Notes: a model not told the origin generated them from the sequence alone. Shown: positions 45,111 through 54,864, numbered from the stretch's first letter. The stretch is 64,000 nucleotides of DNA from Bacteroidota bacterium (GCA_023386585.1 JAEWJM010000002.1:1-64000), one strand, 5' to 3'. Numbers and translations: made by a program.

Positions 45111-46397
45111 ATGACATTTGAAAATACGCTTGAATTCGCACGCCGGTGCGATGAAAACGATCCGCTGCGCAAGTATAGGGACGAATTTATTTTCCCTGAA
45201 GTCAACGGAAAAAGAGTAATTTATTTTACGGGAAATTCCCTGGGACTGCAACCAAAGTGTGCAAAAGAATATGTAGATGAAGTAATGTCCGATTGGGCGA
45301 AATTTGCGGTTGAAGGACATTTTTATGCCGACAAACCCTGGTGGGATTATCATGAGCGGTTCGCCAATCCGCTGAGTAAAATCGTTGGCGCGCTTCCCGA
45401 TGAAGTTGCCGTCATGAACACGCTAACAGTGAACCTGCATTTGTTGATGGTTTCGTTCTACCGGCCAACGGCAAAAAAATTCAAGATAATTTGCGAGGAA
45501 AAGGCTTTTCCAAGCGATCAGTACATGATCCAGAGCCAGGTCAATTTTCACGGCTTCAATCCAAATGAAGCTATTGTGCAGGTTGCCCGCCGAAAAGGCG
45601 AACACAACATCCGCCACGAAGATATAATTGCCAAGATCGAGGAAGTCGGCGAGGAACTCGCGCTGGTCTTGATGGGTGGCGTAAATTATTACACCGGTCA
45701 GGTTTTCGACATTGCGGCGATCACCGATGCCGGACACAAAGCCGGTGCTTTCGTAGGCTGGGATCTCGCGCACGCTGCGGGAAACATCAAACTCAACCTT
45801 CACGACTGGAATGTGGACTTTGCCGCGTGGTGCAGTTATAAATACATGAATTCCGGACCGGGAAATGCTTCCGGCTGCTTTGTTCACCAACGTCATCACC
45901 GCGATCCTGACATGCCTCGGTTTGCAGGCTGGTGGGGACATAACAAAGAGCGGCGATTCCTGATGGAACCGGTTTTTGACCCTGTTGAAGGAGCGAATGG
46001 CTGGCAAGTGAGCAATCTTCCGATTTTGTCATTGGCGCCATATCTTGCCTCGGTGCACATGTTTGACAAGGTTGGGATGGATGCCTTGATTGAAAAGCGC
46101 GATAAAATCACTGCCTATCTTGAATTCATCCTGCACGAAACAGACAAAGCCGTCAAGGGAAATTTTGAAATCATAACTCCCTCCGAACCTGAACAACGCG
46201 CCAGCCAGCTCTCGGTTTTTCTCCATGGAGAAGGCCGCAGCTTATTCGAATACCTGATGAAGAACGGCGTCATCACCGATTGGCGGGAACCAAATGTTAT
46301 CCGATTGGCGCCTGTGCCGTTGTATTGCTCATTTGAAGATATGTACTGTTTTGGCGAAATATTGAAACGCGGAATCCTGAACAAGGGTAAAATTTAA
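45111..46397 (+). CDS. kynU: kynureninase
   Basis: 428 residues. PLP enzyme cleaving (3-hydroxy)kynurenine to (3-hydroxy)anthranilate and alanine. The Schiff-base Lys is K244 in WCSYKYMNSGPG; GWDLAHAAGN and GRSLFEYLMKNGV are further landmarks; start TFENTLEFARRCDENDPL is typical. The gene opens a three-gene run ending with kmo; spacing to the next start is 3 bp. Confidence 0.95.
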   Translation: MTFENTLEFARRCDENDPLRKYRDEFIFPEVNGKRVIYFTGNSLGLQPKCAKEYVDEVMSDWAKFAVEGHFYADKPWWDYHERFANPLSKIVGALPDEVAVMNTLTVNLHLLMVSFYRPTAKKFKIICEEKAFPSDQYMIQSQVNFHGFNPNEAIVQVARRKGEHNIRHEDIIAKIEEVGEELALVLMGGVNYYTGQVFDIAAITDAGHKAGAFVGWDLAHAAGNIKLNLHDWNVDFAAWCSYKYMNSGPGNASGCFVHQRHHRDPDMPRFAGWWGHNKERRFLMEPVFDPVEGANGWQVSNLPILSLAPYLASVHMFDKVGMDALIEKRDKITAYLEFILHETDKAVKGNFEIITPSEPEQRASQLSVFLHGEGRSLFEYLMKNGVITDWREPNVIRLAPVPLYCSFEDMYCFGEILKRGILNKGKI

Positions 46398-46400
46398 AAT

Positions 46401-47477
46401 ATGAACAAACAGCAAAAAATAGATTCGTTCGACCCTTCACAACCGGGCTTGGCCGACGAAAGCATTTTCGGGCTTCCTTTTACAGCTGACGAAAGCGAAA
46501 TCATCGTCATTCCCGTTCCCTGGGAAGTTACCGTGAGCTATGGCGCCGGCGCTTCACTCGGTCCGCAGGCAATTCTCGATGCATCGTTCCAGGTCGACCT
46601 TCATCATCAGGAATTCCCCGAATTGTGGAAAGCCGGAATTTATTTCGATCACGGAATCCATTCCGAGAAATGGCTCGAGACCAGCATTAGTCACAAAAAC
46701 ATTGCACAAACCATCATCGAATCACTGGAGCGCGGCGAATCAATTGAAGACCATCCGCATTTAAGGAAAGATCTGGATCATATTAATGCGTCCTGCCTGA
46801 CTCTCAAAGACGAAGTGCGTGAGCGAACCGATTACTGGCTCGACCGTGGGAAAAAAGTTGTGCTTTTGGGCGGCGACCACAGCACGCCACTGGGCTACTA
46901 CGAAGCGATGGCGAAGCGGCACGATAATTTTGGAATCCTGCATCTTGACGCCCACATGGATCTTCGCGCAGCATATGAAGGCTTTACTTACTCGCATGCT
47001 TCGATCATGTACAACGCGCTTTCGATTCCGCAGATAAGTCGGATCGTCCAGGTTGGAATTCGCGATTTTTGCAAGGAGGAAGCCGATATCGCCAACAACC
47101 GCGTGATCGTCCATACTGATATGGATCTCAAATCGAAAGCGTTTGAGGGAATGACGTGGAAGCAGCAATGCGAGGAAATTATTGGGCAACTTCCGCAAAA
47201 GGTGCTGATCAGTTTTGATATTGACGGACTCTACCCATGGTATTGCCCGAACACAGGTACGCCGGTTCCTGGAGGATTTTCGTTTGAGCAGGCGGCGTAT
47301 CTGCTGACCAAACTTGGCGAAAGCGGGCGTGAAATAATCGGGTTTGACCTTGTTGAGGTTGCGCCTGGCGAAGACGATGATTGGGACGGAAATGTCGGCG
47401 CCCGGATGTTGTTTCACATGTGTGGCGTATTCGCAAAAAATAGTGGGATTCCGGTCGGAGGCCGCGTAAATTTTTAA
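46401..47477 (+). CDS. ureohydrolase (arginase/agmatinase/formimidoylglutamase) family protein in the kynurenine operon
   Basis: 358 residues. The dinuclear-metal site is complete: GGDHS (D159, H160), DAHMD (D183, H185, D187) and SFDID (D273, D275). SYGAGASLGPQAILDAS and CPNTGTPVPGG are family-typical. The substrate is not clear. It lies 3 bp after kynU and 9 bp before kmo. No recognisable kynurenine formamidase is present, so a role in hydrolysing the N-formyl group is an attractive inference, but ordinary arginase or formimidoylglutamase activity remains possible. Confidence 0.9.
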   Translation: MNKQQKIDSFDPSQPGLADESIFGLPFTADESEIIVIPVPWEVTVSYGAGASLGPQAILDASFQVDLHHQEFPELWKAGIYFDHGIHSEKWLETSISHKNIAQTIIESLERGESIEDHPHLRKDLDHINASCLTLKDEVRERTDYWLDRGKKVVLLGGDHSTPLGYYEAMAKRHDNFGILHLDAHMDLRAAYEGFTYSHASIMYNALSIPQISRIVQVGIRDFCKEEADIANNRVIVHTDMDLKSKAFEGMTWKQQCEEIIGQLPQKVLISFDIDGLYPWYCPNTGTPVPGGFSFEQAAYLLTKLGESGREIIGFDLVEVAPGEDDDWDGNVGARMLFHMCGVFAKNSGIPVGGRVNF

Positions 47478-47486
47478 CTACAGAAT

Positions 47487-48845
47487 ATGCAGACGCCCTT
47501 AAATATTGCGGTAGTCGGATCGGGACTTGTGGGCTCGCTGCTGGCAATTTATCTTCGAAAAGCCGGCCACAGCGTCCATGTTTACGATCGCAGCCCGGAT
47601 ATTCGACAGATTACATTTTCGGGGCGGTCGATCAATCTCGCCATGTCGCACCGCGGATGGAAGGCGCTTGACGAAGCGGGTGTTGGGGATGAAGTCCGCA
47701 ACATCGCCATCCCGATGGATAAAAGGGCAATTCATGTCGCGGATCAGATCAAGTTCCAGTATTACGGGCTCGAAGGCGAAAGCATATTTTCAATTTCACG
47801 CGGAGTCCTGAATCGAAGGATGATCGATCTCGCAGAGGATTCGGGTGCGATTTTTCACTTTAACCAAAAAATCTGGGATGTCAGCCTTGCCGATGCGACC
47901 TTGCATATTGGGGAAACGGAAAGAGGCGAGTGGACAGAAGTCAAATACGACAAGATTTTCGGCGCCGATGGTGCCTTTTCCCGTGTCAGGCACCGGATGC
48001 AGCGGCAGAGCATGTTTGATTACTCGCAGCAATTCCTGCAAACCGGTTATAAAGAATTGAACATTCCTGCGAATCCCGACGGAACGCACAAGCTCGATAA
48101 AAATTCACTTCATATCTGGCCGCGCGGCGAGTACATGCTGATCGCGCTGCCCAACCTTGACGGAAGCTTTACCTGTACGCTGTTCATGCCTTTTGAAGGA
48201 GAGAACTCTTTCGCTTCGCTGACCGATGTCGCCAGAGTCGAAGCATTTTTCCTGAAGAATCTGCCGGATACGGTAGATGTGATCCCGAAGCTGACAGAGG
48301 ATTTCTTTAAAAACCCCGTGAGTACGCTCGTGACCATGAAGTGTTACCCGTGGACGTTTTCGGATAAGGTCGCGCTGATTGGCGATGCGTGTCACGCGAT
48401 TGTTCCTTTTTATGGCCAGGGAATGAATGCCGGATTTGAAGACATATCGGTGTTGAGCGACCTGATGGATGAACACGGTGACGACTGGCTCGCAATTTTT
48501 GAAGAGTACCAGAAAAGCCGCAAGCCCAACACGGATGCAATTGCCGAGTTGTCTTATCGGAATTTCATGGAAATGAGCGACCGCACTGCCGACGAAAGAT
48601 TCCTGCTGCAGAAAAAGATCGAGAAGCGTTTTTCAGAGCGCCATCCCAACGACTGGCTGCCGTTATACAGCCGCGTTACCTTTAGTCACCGGCCTTACAC
48701 CGAAGCGCTCGCCGCCGGTCAACGCCAGAAAGAAATCATGGACACGATCATGCAAATGCCGGAAATCGAAAAAATGTGGGATAGCGAAGCCGTCGAGAAG
48801 AAGATGCTTGAGCTGTTGAAAATCTCGTCTTTGAGTCCGGATTAG
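47487..48845 (+). CDS. kmo: kynurenine 3-monooxygenase
   Basis: 452 residues. FAD-dependent aromatic hydroxylase converting kynurenine to 3-hydroxykynurenine. GxGxxG FAD motif GSGLVG at 11-16, RSINLAMSHRGW substrate/FAD region, the DG motif in IFGADGAFSRVRHRM, and GDACHAIVPFYGQGMNAGFED from residue 299. The C-terminal helical part (FAALYSR-like WLPLYSRVTFSHRPY) fits KMO rather than generic hydroxylases. Last gene of the kynU run. Confidence 0.95.
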   Translation: MQTPLNIAVVGSGLVGSLLAIYLRKAGHSVHVYDRSPDIRQITFSGRSINLAMSHRGWKALDEAGVGDEVRNIAIPMDKRAIHVADQIKFQYYGLEGESIFSISRGVLNRRMIDLAEDSGAIFHFNQKIWDVSLADATLHIGETERGEWTEVKYDKIFGADGAFSRVRHRMQRQSMFDYSQQFLQTGYKELNIPANPDGTHKLDKNSLHIWPRGEYMLIALPNLDGSFTCTLFMPFEGENSFASLTDVARVEAFFLKNLPDTVDVIPKLTEDFFKNPVSTLVTMKCYPWTFSDKVALIGDACHAIVPFYGQGMNAGFEDISVLSDLMDEHGDDWLAIFEEYQKSRKPNTDAIAELSYRNFMEMSDRTADERFLLQKKIEKRFSERHPNDWLPLYSRVTFSHRPYTEALAAGQRQKEIMDTIMQMPEIEKMWDSEAVEKKMLELLKISSLSPD

Positions 48846-48933
48846 AAGTTTAGCTGTCAGCATTCAGCTGTTGGCGTTCATGGATGGAAGTTTGAAGGCA
48901 TACCAAAATCCTAAAATCTTAATCTAAAAATAC

Positions 48934-49040
48934 CCTGCCCTGCGTGAAGGATGGAAGCGGCAGCCCGCAGCCTGGATTAATTTCGGATTTTTTGTACGGT
49001 TGAAAGGCGAGGACTACAGCGGACAGCCTGACGGCGCGAC
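48934..49040 (-). repeat. dispersed hairpin element, copy E
   Basis: Inverted relative to copy A. On the plus strand CCTGCGTGAAGGATGGAAGCGG on the left and GGACTACAGCGGACAGCC on the right, around a longer loop with a TTTTTTGTACGG segment. It is the most diverged copy and lies between convergent kmo and the NADH dehydrogenase gene. Confidence 0.65.
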
Positions 49041-49095
49041 AAATGTTCAAAACGAGGCAAGAGCTGATGCGGCCGCACGCCCAAAAATTTCAAAT

Positions 49096-50361
49096 TTAAT
49101 TCCGCACTTCTTTGTTTACCGGTTTGATCAAAACGCGGAGTGTGCTGTCGTTGTTGAAATAACTGAACATCCAGGTGATGAAGATGCTGACTTTGTTCTG
49201 AACACTCAGGATGAGCATCAGGTGGACGAGCATCCAGGTGAGCCACGCAAATCTTCCCTGAAAACTGAAACCTGGTAAATCGACTACTGCTTTTCGCTTT
49301 CCGATTGTTGCCATTGAACCTTTGTCGTGGTATTCGAACTCGTCGCGATCCTGGTTTTTGGCCAAGCGGATGAAGTTTTTCGCAAGAACGCGCGCCTGTT
49401 CGATGGCGACGCTGGCAACCTGCGGATGGCCGTTGGTATATTTTGGTGTTGTCATGGAAGCGATGTCACCAACAGCGTAAACATTGGGAAGCCCCTGAAG
49501 CTCGTTGAAGCGGTTTGTGACCAGGCGATTGCCACGGGTATAACATTCGGCAGGAATTCCATCGATTTTATTTCCGACGATTCCGGCCGCCCAAATTACG
49601 TTCTTGGCTTCAATCGAATCGCCGTTTTTCAGTTTGACCGTACGTCCGTCGTAATTATCGACAATTGTTTCGGTGCGGACTATGACGCCCATTTTTTCGA
49701 GGTATTCGCGGGAGACTTTTTTCGACTCGGCGCTCATTGCGTTCAGTACATACGGCGAGCCTTCGAGCAGGTAAATCGTAAGCTTTGAAAAATCTTTATC
49801 GGGATAATCCTTGGGAAGAATGTTGGTTTTCATCTCTGCGAGTGAGCCGGCGAGTTCAACACCGGTCGGGCCGCCGCCAACGATGACGAAGTTCAGCAGG
49901 AATTGCAGATTTTCAGGTGGCGTGATCACGGCATCTTCAAAAGTTTGCAGGATGCGGTTTCGAAGTTGTAGCGCTTCGGGGACTGATTTCATCGGGAAGG
50001 CGCATTTTTCCAGGTTTTCGTTTCCGAAATAATTTGTGGTGCAACCTTGGGCAAGAACGAGGTAATCGTATGAAAGATCACCGATGGATGTGGAGACGGT
50101 CTTTGCTTCGGGATTGATCGAATTTACTTCAGCTATGCGAACGCGGACATTTTTTGAGTATTGAAAGACTTTTCTGAGCGGGAACGAAATGCTGGCCGGT
50201 TCGAGTCGGGCTGTCGCCACCTGGTACATCAGCGGCTGGAATTGGTGGTAGTTGTTTTTATCGATCAGGAAAACCTCGTACGGTGAATTTTTCAGGTCGC
50301 GCGCAAGGCGCAATCCACCAAAACCTGCGCCTACAATGATGATTCTTTTACGGCTTTTCAT
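49096..50361 (-). CDS. type II NADH dehydrogenase (NAD(P)/FAD-dependent oxidoreductase)
   Basis: 421 residues from the ATG at 50361. Single-subunit, non-pumping NADH:quinone oxidoreductase. The FAD motif GAGFGGLRLA is near residue 11; a second Rossmann motif FVIVGGGPTGVELAGSLAEM is near 160; the quinone-site-type motif VYAVGDIA and QVASVAIEQARVLAKN are present. The C-terminal ~60 residues contain hydrophobic amphipathic segments (LTWMLVHLMLILSV) for membrane attachment. Length and order are typical of NDH-2. Confidence 0.93.
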   Translation of the reverse strand: MKSRKRIIIVGAGFGGLRLARDLKNSPYEVFLIDKNNYHQFQPLMYQVATARLEPASISFPLRKVFQYSKNVRVRIAEVNSINPEAKTVSTSIGDLSYDYLVLAQGCTTNYFGNENLEKCAFPMKSVPEALQLRNRILQTFEDAVITPPENLQFLLNFVIVGGGPTGVELAGSLAEMKTNILPKDYPDKDFSKLTIYLLEGSPYVLNAMSAESKKVSREYLEKMGVIVRTETIVDNYDGRTVKLKNGDSIEAKNVIWAAGIVGNKIDGIPAECYTRGNRLVTNRFNELQGLPNVYAVGDIASMTTPKYTNGHPQVASVAIEQARVLAKNFIRLAKNQDRDEFEYHDKGSMATIGKRKAVVDLPGFSFQGRFAWLTWMLVHLMLILSVQNKVSIFITWMFSYFNNDSTLRVLIKPVNKEVRN

Positions 50362-50402
50362 GTGGAGTGGTTTGATAAGTAAATTTAACACTTATCCGAT
50401 TG

Positions 50403-50765
50403 TCAATCCTCCCTATTAACTTTTTCTATAGAAAACGCCGGTGTGCAGACTGAAAGGTATTCGCAAGGTTCATCAAACGGATTTGAATACTGAACGCGCG
50501 TATTGCGCTCGATCTTGATCGATTGTCCCGCTTCGAGAATGACTGTTTTACCATCGATTATAAATTGTTTTTTTCCTTTGATGATATAAGTGTATTCATC
50601 AAATTCGGGAGTCTGGAATGGTTCGCTCCAGGCGGGCGGGGCAATCATGTGTGCGATGGATACTTCAGCGTTTTCTGTTGTTGCCAGGCCGTGGTGTTCT
50701 TCGATCAGTTTTCCGTCGGTTGTTGGGACGACGAAAGGCGATTTCTGGATGGTATATTTTTTCAT
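50403..50765 (-). CDS. cupin domain protein
   Basis: 120 residues, a single beta-barrel cupin: PFQTPEFDEYTYIIKGKKQFIIDG and LEAGQSIKIERNTRVQYSNP form the two motifs. The usual metal-binding HxH of motif 1 is replaced by acidic and aromatic residues, so a metal-free or sugar-binding role is possible. It overlaps the upstream gene's stop by one base, indicating coupling. Confidence 0.82.
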   Translation of the reverse strand: MKKYTIQKSPFVVPTTDGKLIEEHHGLATTENAEVSIAHMIAPPAWSEPFQTPEFDEYTYIIKGKKQFIIDGKTVILEAGQSIKIERNTRVQYSNPFDEPCEYLSVCTPAFSIEKVNRED

Positions 50766-51199
50766 CAGTCAAATACATATTTCATTGATCCGTCTTTTTG
50801 CTTTTTCCAAACCGTGTGGAAAACGCCCCCGAATTCGACCGGTTTTCCATCGGGGCCTTTTGATGTCCACACATATTTGCCGTAGGTATAAGCGAGGGTT
50901 CCATCGGAAGAGACGTCGACAAAGTCAGGTTTCCACGAGACGTTGGTATCTTTGTATTTCGGGTTGGAATAGTAGTTTCGGATGTTGTCGCGGCCTACGA
51001 TCAGCGTATCGTGTTCGCGTTTTATTATTGCATTGTCATCGGCAAAAGTATAGAACGCTTCGGCAAGTCCTTTTGCCGCCGCCAAATCGTTGAAATCTTT
51101 TTCGGCTTTCAGCACCTGGTCTTTAGCGCTTCTGTTTGTCACCATCGGAGCGGAACAGGCAGCCGCGGCGAGAATCAACATCGGAAGAAATCGTTTCAT
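50765..51199 (-). CDS. DUF4440 / NTF2-like lipoprotein
   Basis: 144 residues. A lipobox (AAAAC, Cys at ~15) predicts a lipoprotein. The rest is an NTF2-like cone fold: VLKAEKDFNDLAAAKGLAEAFYTF, DNAIIKREHDTLIVGRDNIRNYY, and GTLAYTYGKYVW. Members of this group bind small molecules or isomerise them; no substrate can be read. Coupled to the cupin gene downstream and 6 bp from the DUF486 gene upstream. Confidence 0.85.
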   Translation of the reverse strand: MKRFLPMLILAAAACSAPMVTNRSAKDQVLKAEKDFNDLAAAKGLAEAFYTFADDNAIIKREHDTLIVGRDNIRNYYSNPKYKDTNVSWKPDFVDVSSDGTLAYTYGKYVWTSKGPDGKPVEFGGVFHTVWKKQKDGSMKYVFD

Positions 51200-51205
51200 G
51201 GAGAA

Positions 51206-51574
51206 TTACTTTTTAAACATGAAATATACGGCAAGCACGAGAAAGCAAAAGGCGATGGCGTGATTCCACCGGAACGATTCGTTCTTGAAAAACAGCACTG
51301 AGAAAATCACGAAAATTATCAAGGTGATCACTTCCTGGATTACCTTGAGCTGCATGAGCGAGAACGGGCCGCCATTTTCGCGAAATCCGATCCGGTTGGC
51401 AGGAACCTGAAAACAGTATTCAAAAAATGCCATTCCCCAACTGATAAGGATGATTGCGATCAACCCTGCGTTTTCAAACCATCTCAATTCTTTAAACTTT
51501 AAATGACCGTACCAGGCGAGTGTCATGAATGCGTTGGACAGGATCAACAATCCAATGGTAAGCAACCCTCTCAT
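51206..51574 (-). CDS. DUF486 (DMT-superfamily) small membrane protein
   Basis: 122 residues with four predicted membrane helices (residues ~4-20, 35-52, 75-95, 105-119). NAFMTLAWYGHLK, WGMAFFEYCFQVPANRIG and LKVIQEVITLIIFV are the family signature. Related by fold to drug/metabolite transporters; substrate unknown. Overlaps the HerA-like gene by 4 bp (ATGA). Confidence 0.9.
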   Translation of the reverse strand: MRGLLTIGLLILSNAFMTLAWYGHLKFKELRWFENAGLIAIILISWGMAFFEYCFQVPANRIGFRENGGPFSLMQLKVIQEVITLIIFVIFSVLFFKNESFRWNHAIAFCFLVLAVYFMFKK

Positions 51575-53088
51575 TTGCGCATTAGTTTTGAGAGGATTCC
51601 AAAAGCGCCTCTGATGAAGGACGCGCTGGTGAGCACTTTGACCACTTGTTTTGTCGCCGGACTGAAAACATCTTCACTTGTTTTTGAAGTTGTCCTTTCA
51701 GTAGCGGTCGGCGTTTCGGCGGGTTGCAGTGCGAGTTTGCGATTCAGCATTTCGTAGGCACTTTCCTTGTCGATTGATTCGCCGTACTTTTTAACGAGTT
51801 TCGAACTGGCATTGATCTGATCGATTTCAGACGGTGTCAGGATGTCCATCCGGCTTTCGGGCGCGCGCATCATGGTAACCGACAATGGCGTTGGAATCCC
51901 TTTTTCGTTCAGCGCTGTCACCAAAGCTTCGCCAATTCCAAGGCTGGTCAGCACTTCGTCGGTTTTGTAAAAATCAGACAACGGGTAATTTTCGGAGGTC
52001 ATTTTTATCGCCTTCCTGTCGTTGGCAGTAAAAGCGCGCAATGCATGCTGGATTTTCAGTCCGAGTTGCGCGAGAACCCCGTTTGGAACGTCCATAGGGT
52101 TTTGTGTCACAAAGTAAATTCCGATCCCTTTGGAGCGGATCAACTTGACAATGCTTTCGATCTGCTCAAGAAGTTCCTGGCTGGCTTCGTTAAAGATCAA
52201 GTGCGCCTCGTCGATGAAAATCACGAGCTCCGGCCGGCCTGCGTCGCCCTGTTCCGGCATTTGTTGATAGATTTCGGCCAGCAAGCTGAGCATAAAGGTT
52301 GAAAAGAGCTTCGGCCTGTCCTGAATATCGGTAAGGCGGATGATGTTGATATATCCGCGGCCGTTTTCGTCAATTCGCATGAGGTCGTTAATGTCGAATG
52401 ACATTTCACCAAAAAACAGGTCGGCGCCCTGCTGTTCCAATTCGAGTATTCTTCTAAGGATGATTCCCGTGGTACTGGTCGAGATGCGGCCATAATTTTC
52501 CTCGAGTTCGGCTTTTCCGTCGGAAGTAATATAATTAATGACTTTTTTGATGTCTTTCAGATCGATTAACGGCATTTTGTTATCGTCGCAATATTTGAAA
52601 ATGACCGACATCACGCCGGATTGTGTTGGGTTCAGGTCGAGGATTCGGCTGAAAAGCACGGGTCCGAATTCGGAAACAGTCGCACGCATCCTGACACCAT
52701 CCTGCTTTGAGATGGTAAGCAGCTCCACCGGAAATCCCTGCGGCGTAAACGGCAAACCGATTTTCGCCTGTCGTTCCGTGATGAATGGCTTTTCAACGCC
52801 CGGTTCCGCAATTCCGCTAAAATCGCCTTTAATGTCCATCATGAGAACAGGCACGCCGTTAATTGACAATTGTTCGGATAGCACCTGGATCGTCTTCGTT
52901 TTTCCGGTTCCCGTCGCCCCTGCGATGAGTCCGTGGCGGTTCATAGTCTGCAATGGTATGTTCACCGTTGCATCGCCAAGAGTTTCGCCGTTCAACATTG
53001 CTGCGCCGAGCGTTATATAATCGCCCTTTGAAGTATATCCTTGTGTAATTTGCTGTATAAATTCCTCTTTGCTGGGAGTTGTTTTCAT
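51571..53088 (-). CDS. HerA-like ATPase (DUF853)
   Basis: 505 residues. FtsK/HerA-type P-loop ATPase. Walker A GATGTGKTKT at 57-66, Walker B VIFIDEAHLIF near 287-297, sensor region YFVTQNPMDVP, C-terminal helical segment. It matches the YjgR/DUF853 group, whose cellular job is not established. It heads a four-gene minus-strand cluster with short overlaps (DUF486, NTF2-like lipoprotein, cupin), but those products do not point to a shared pathway. Confidence 0.9.
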   Translation of the reverse strand: MKTTPSKEEFIQQITQGYTSKGDYITLGAAMLNGETLGDATVNIPLQTMNRHGLIAGATGTGKTKTIQVLSEQLSINGVPVLMMDIKGDFSGIAEPGVEKPFITERQAKIGLPFTPQGFPVELLTISKQDGVRMRATVSEFGPVLFSRILDLNPTQSGVMSVIFKYCDDNKMPLIDLKDIKKVINYITSDGKAELEENYGRISTSTTGIILRRILELEQQGADLFFGEMSFDINDLMRIDENGRGYINIIRLTDIQDRPKLFSTFMLSLLAEIYQQMPEQGDAGRPELVIFIDEAHLIFNEASQELLEQIESIVKLIRSKGIGIYFVTQNPMDVPNGVLAQLGLKIQHALRAFTANDRKAIKMTSENYPLSDFYKTDEVLTSLGIGEALVTALNEKGIPTPLSVTMMRAPESRMDILTPSEIDQINASSKLVKKYGESIDKESAYEMLNRKLALQPAETPTATERTTSKTSEDVFSPATKQVVKVLTSASFIRGAFGILSKLMRK

Positions 53089-53384
53089 TGGATTTGGTTT
53101 ATCAGCTAAAGATAATTAATTTTAAAAGATCAGCGTTTTATAGCGATAATATCAGAGGTGATTTTACGTTTATAAAGTTGAAGGTCAGGATAACAAATTC
53201 TGAATCAAAATCTTTAAGGGCATTTGTTCAAAAGTTCAGGATTTACAGGGGTTTCGGGGGAATTCGACAGATGCTAATTAAATTAAAAAAAGTTTTTTTA
53301 TTTGAAGTAAAAATTTAAATTTGCTGCTATTCAATTATTAAATCAACTAAGACCTTACAATTATTCTAATTAAAAATTAAAGAA
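53089..53384. other. AT-rich divergent intergenic region
   Basis: 296 bp between the HerA-like gene and exbB. A TAAATTTG -7 box at 53316-53323 could serve the exbB operon, with no TTG at the right distance. A short plus-strand open frame at 53079-53318 has no signal or family features. No hairpin or repeat was noticed. Confidence 0.5.
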
Positions 53385-54203
53385 ATGGCAAACGTTAAAA
53401 AAGAAAGTAGTTCAAACGGTGGAAGCATCTTCTCGGCAGTCACTATTGTAGTCTGTATATTAATAGGATGGCTAATATGGAATTTCATCATGGGTAACGG
53501 CTCCAACTTCGAAGGCGGAGTTAACACCGGCCACCCGCTTCCCGGAAACTACTTGGCTATGGTATATAAAGGAGGACCAATCGTTCCGGTCCTGATGGGG
53601 TTGCTTTTGATGGTTGTCGTTTTTTCAATTGAGCGTTTCATGGTTATCAGCAAAGCTGCCGGAAAAGGAAACCTTGACAATTTCATGAGAGGTGTAACTT
53701 CAAATATCAATAATGGCGACATCGATGCGGCTATTGCAGCTTGCGACAGGCAGCAAGGTTCAGTTGCAAATGCAATCAAATCGGCGCTTATCAAATATCA
53801 GGAAGTAAAAAGAGAAGGAATGAACAGCGAGGAAGCTTCTGAAACCATTCATAAAGAAATCGAAGAAGCAACATCACTTGAGATGCCAATGCTTGAGAAA
53901 AACCTTACTATTCTATCGACTCTTGTATCATTGGGTACACTCGCCGGACTTTTGGGTACGGTAACAGGTATGATCAAAGCGTTCGGCGCGTTGGCAACTG
54001 CGGGAACTCCAGACCAGGCGCTGCTTGCAAACGGTATCTCTGAGGCGCTGATCAATACGGCTACCGGAATTTCGACTTCGGCTTTGGCGATCATCACCTA
54101 TAACTTCTTTACTTCTAAAATCGATACTTTGACTTACTCGATCGACGAGGCAGGCTCAACAATCGTTAACACCTACAGAAGGTTCAGGGGTACTCAGAAG
54201 TAA
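53385..54203 (+). CDS. exbB: MotA/TolQ/ExbB proton channel protein
   Basis: 272 residues. Inner-membrane channel subunit that uses the proton gradient to energise TonB. Three membrane regions: ~18-36 (VTIVVCILIGWLIWNFIM), ~68-88 (PVLMGLLLMVVVFSIERFMV), and the ExbB core pair from ~180 (STLVSLGTLAGLLGTVTGMIKAFG and ISTSALAIITYNFF). It starts a run with two exbD genes and tonB. Confidence 0.94.
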   Translation: MANVKKESSSNGGSIFSAVTIVVCILIGWLIWNFIMGNGSNFEGGVNTGHPLPGNYLAMVYKGGPIVPVLMGLLLMVVVFSIERFMVISKAAGKGNLDNFMRGVTSNINNGDIDAAIAACDRQQGSVANAIKSALIKYQEVKREGMNSEEASETIHKEIEEATSLEMPMLEKNLTILSTLVSLGTLAGLLGTVTGMIKAFGALATAGTPDQALLANGISEALINTATGISTSALAIITYNFFTSKIDTLTYSIDEAGSTIVNTYRRFRGTQK

Positions 54204-54239
54204 GAATAATTCCGCTAGCGGATAATTTAAAAACACAAA

Positions 54240-54854
54240 ATGGCTAAAGTAAAAATGTCCAAAAAGATGACGTCCATCGACATGACTGCGATGTGTGACG
54301 TTGCATTCCTTTTGCTGACGTTCTTTATCCTGACCGCCACTGCAAAACAACCTGAACCCCTTCCTGTTGATACGCCGGCTTCTACTGTTCAGACAAAACT
54401 ACCTGACAGTGACCTGGCGACGATAACGGTTGGAAAAGGAAAAGTGTTTTTTGGGGTGACAGGTCGCGATGTAAGAAAGCGTACGCTGGAACTGATGGGA
54501 CAGAAATATAATGTGAATTTTACTCCGAAAGAATCTGACAAATTTGCGTTAATAGAATCTTTCGGCGCTCCGATGCAAAACCTGAAGCAGGTAATTTCGA
54601 TGAGCAGCACTGACAGGAACAAAGCAAACGTGCAACCCGGTATTCCTAAAGATTCTTTGGATAACCAGCTGGCTGATTGGATTCAGAACGCGAGGATTGC
54701 TACAATTGAAATTGCCCAAAAAGAGTTGCACATTGCAATTAAAGGAGATGCGCGTGAGGAATATCCGCAAATTAAAAAGATTATGGATATTCTTCAGGAT
54801 CAGAAAATTAACAGCTTCAACCTGGTAACAGGCCTTCGTGGCAAAGACTTTTAA
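54240..54854 (+). CDS. exbD: ExbD/TolR biopolymer transport protein (first)
   Basis: 204 residues. A single N-terminal membrane helix carries the essential Asp: MTAMCDVAFLLLTFFILT near residue 20. The periplasmic domain is longer than in E. coli ExbD and ends in KIMDILQDQKINSFNLVTGL. Follows exbB by 36 bp. Confidence 0.93.
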   Translation: MAKVKMSKKMTSIDMTAMCDVAFLLLTFFILTATAKQPEPLPVDTPASTVQTKLPDSDLATITVGKGKVFFGVTGRDVRKRTLELMGQKYNVNFTPKESDKFALIESFGAPMQNLKQVISMSSTDRNKANVQPGIPKDSLDNQLADWIQNARIATIEIAQKELHIAIKGDAREEYPQIKKIMDILQDQKINSFNLVTGLRGKDF

Positions 54855-54864
54855 AAATTAAGAA

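Noticed and set aside
53079..53318. Small plus-strand gene before exbB
   Set aside because: AT-rich, overlaps the HerA-like start on the other strand, with no signal, domain or leader features.
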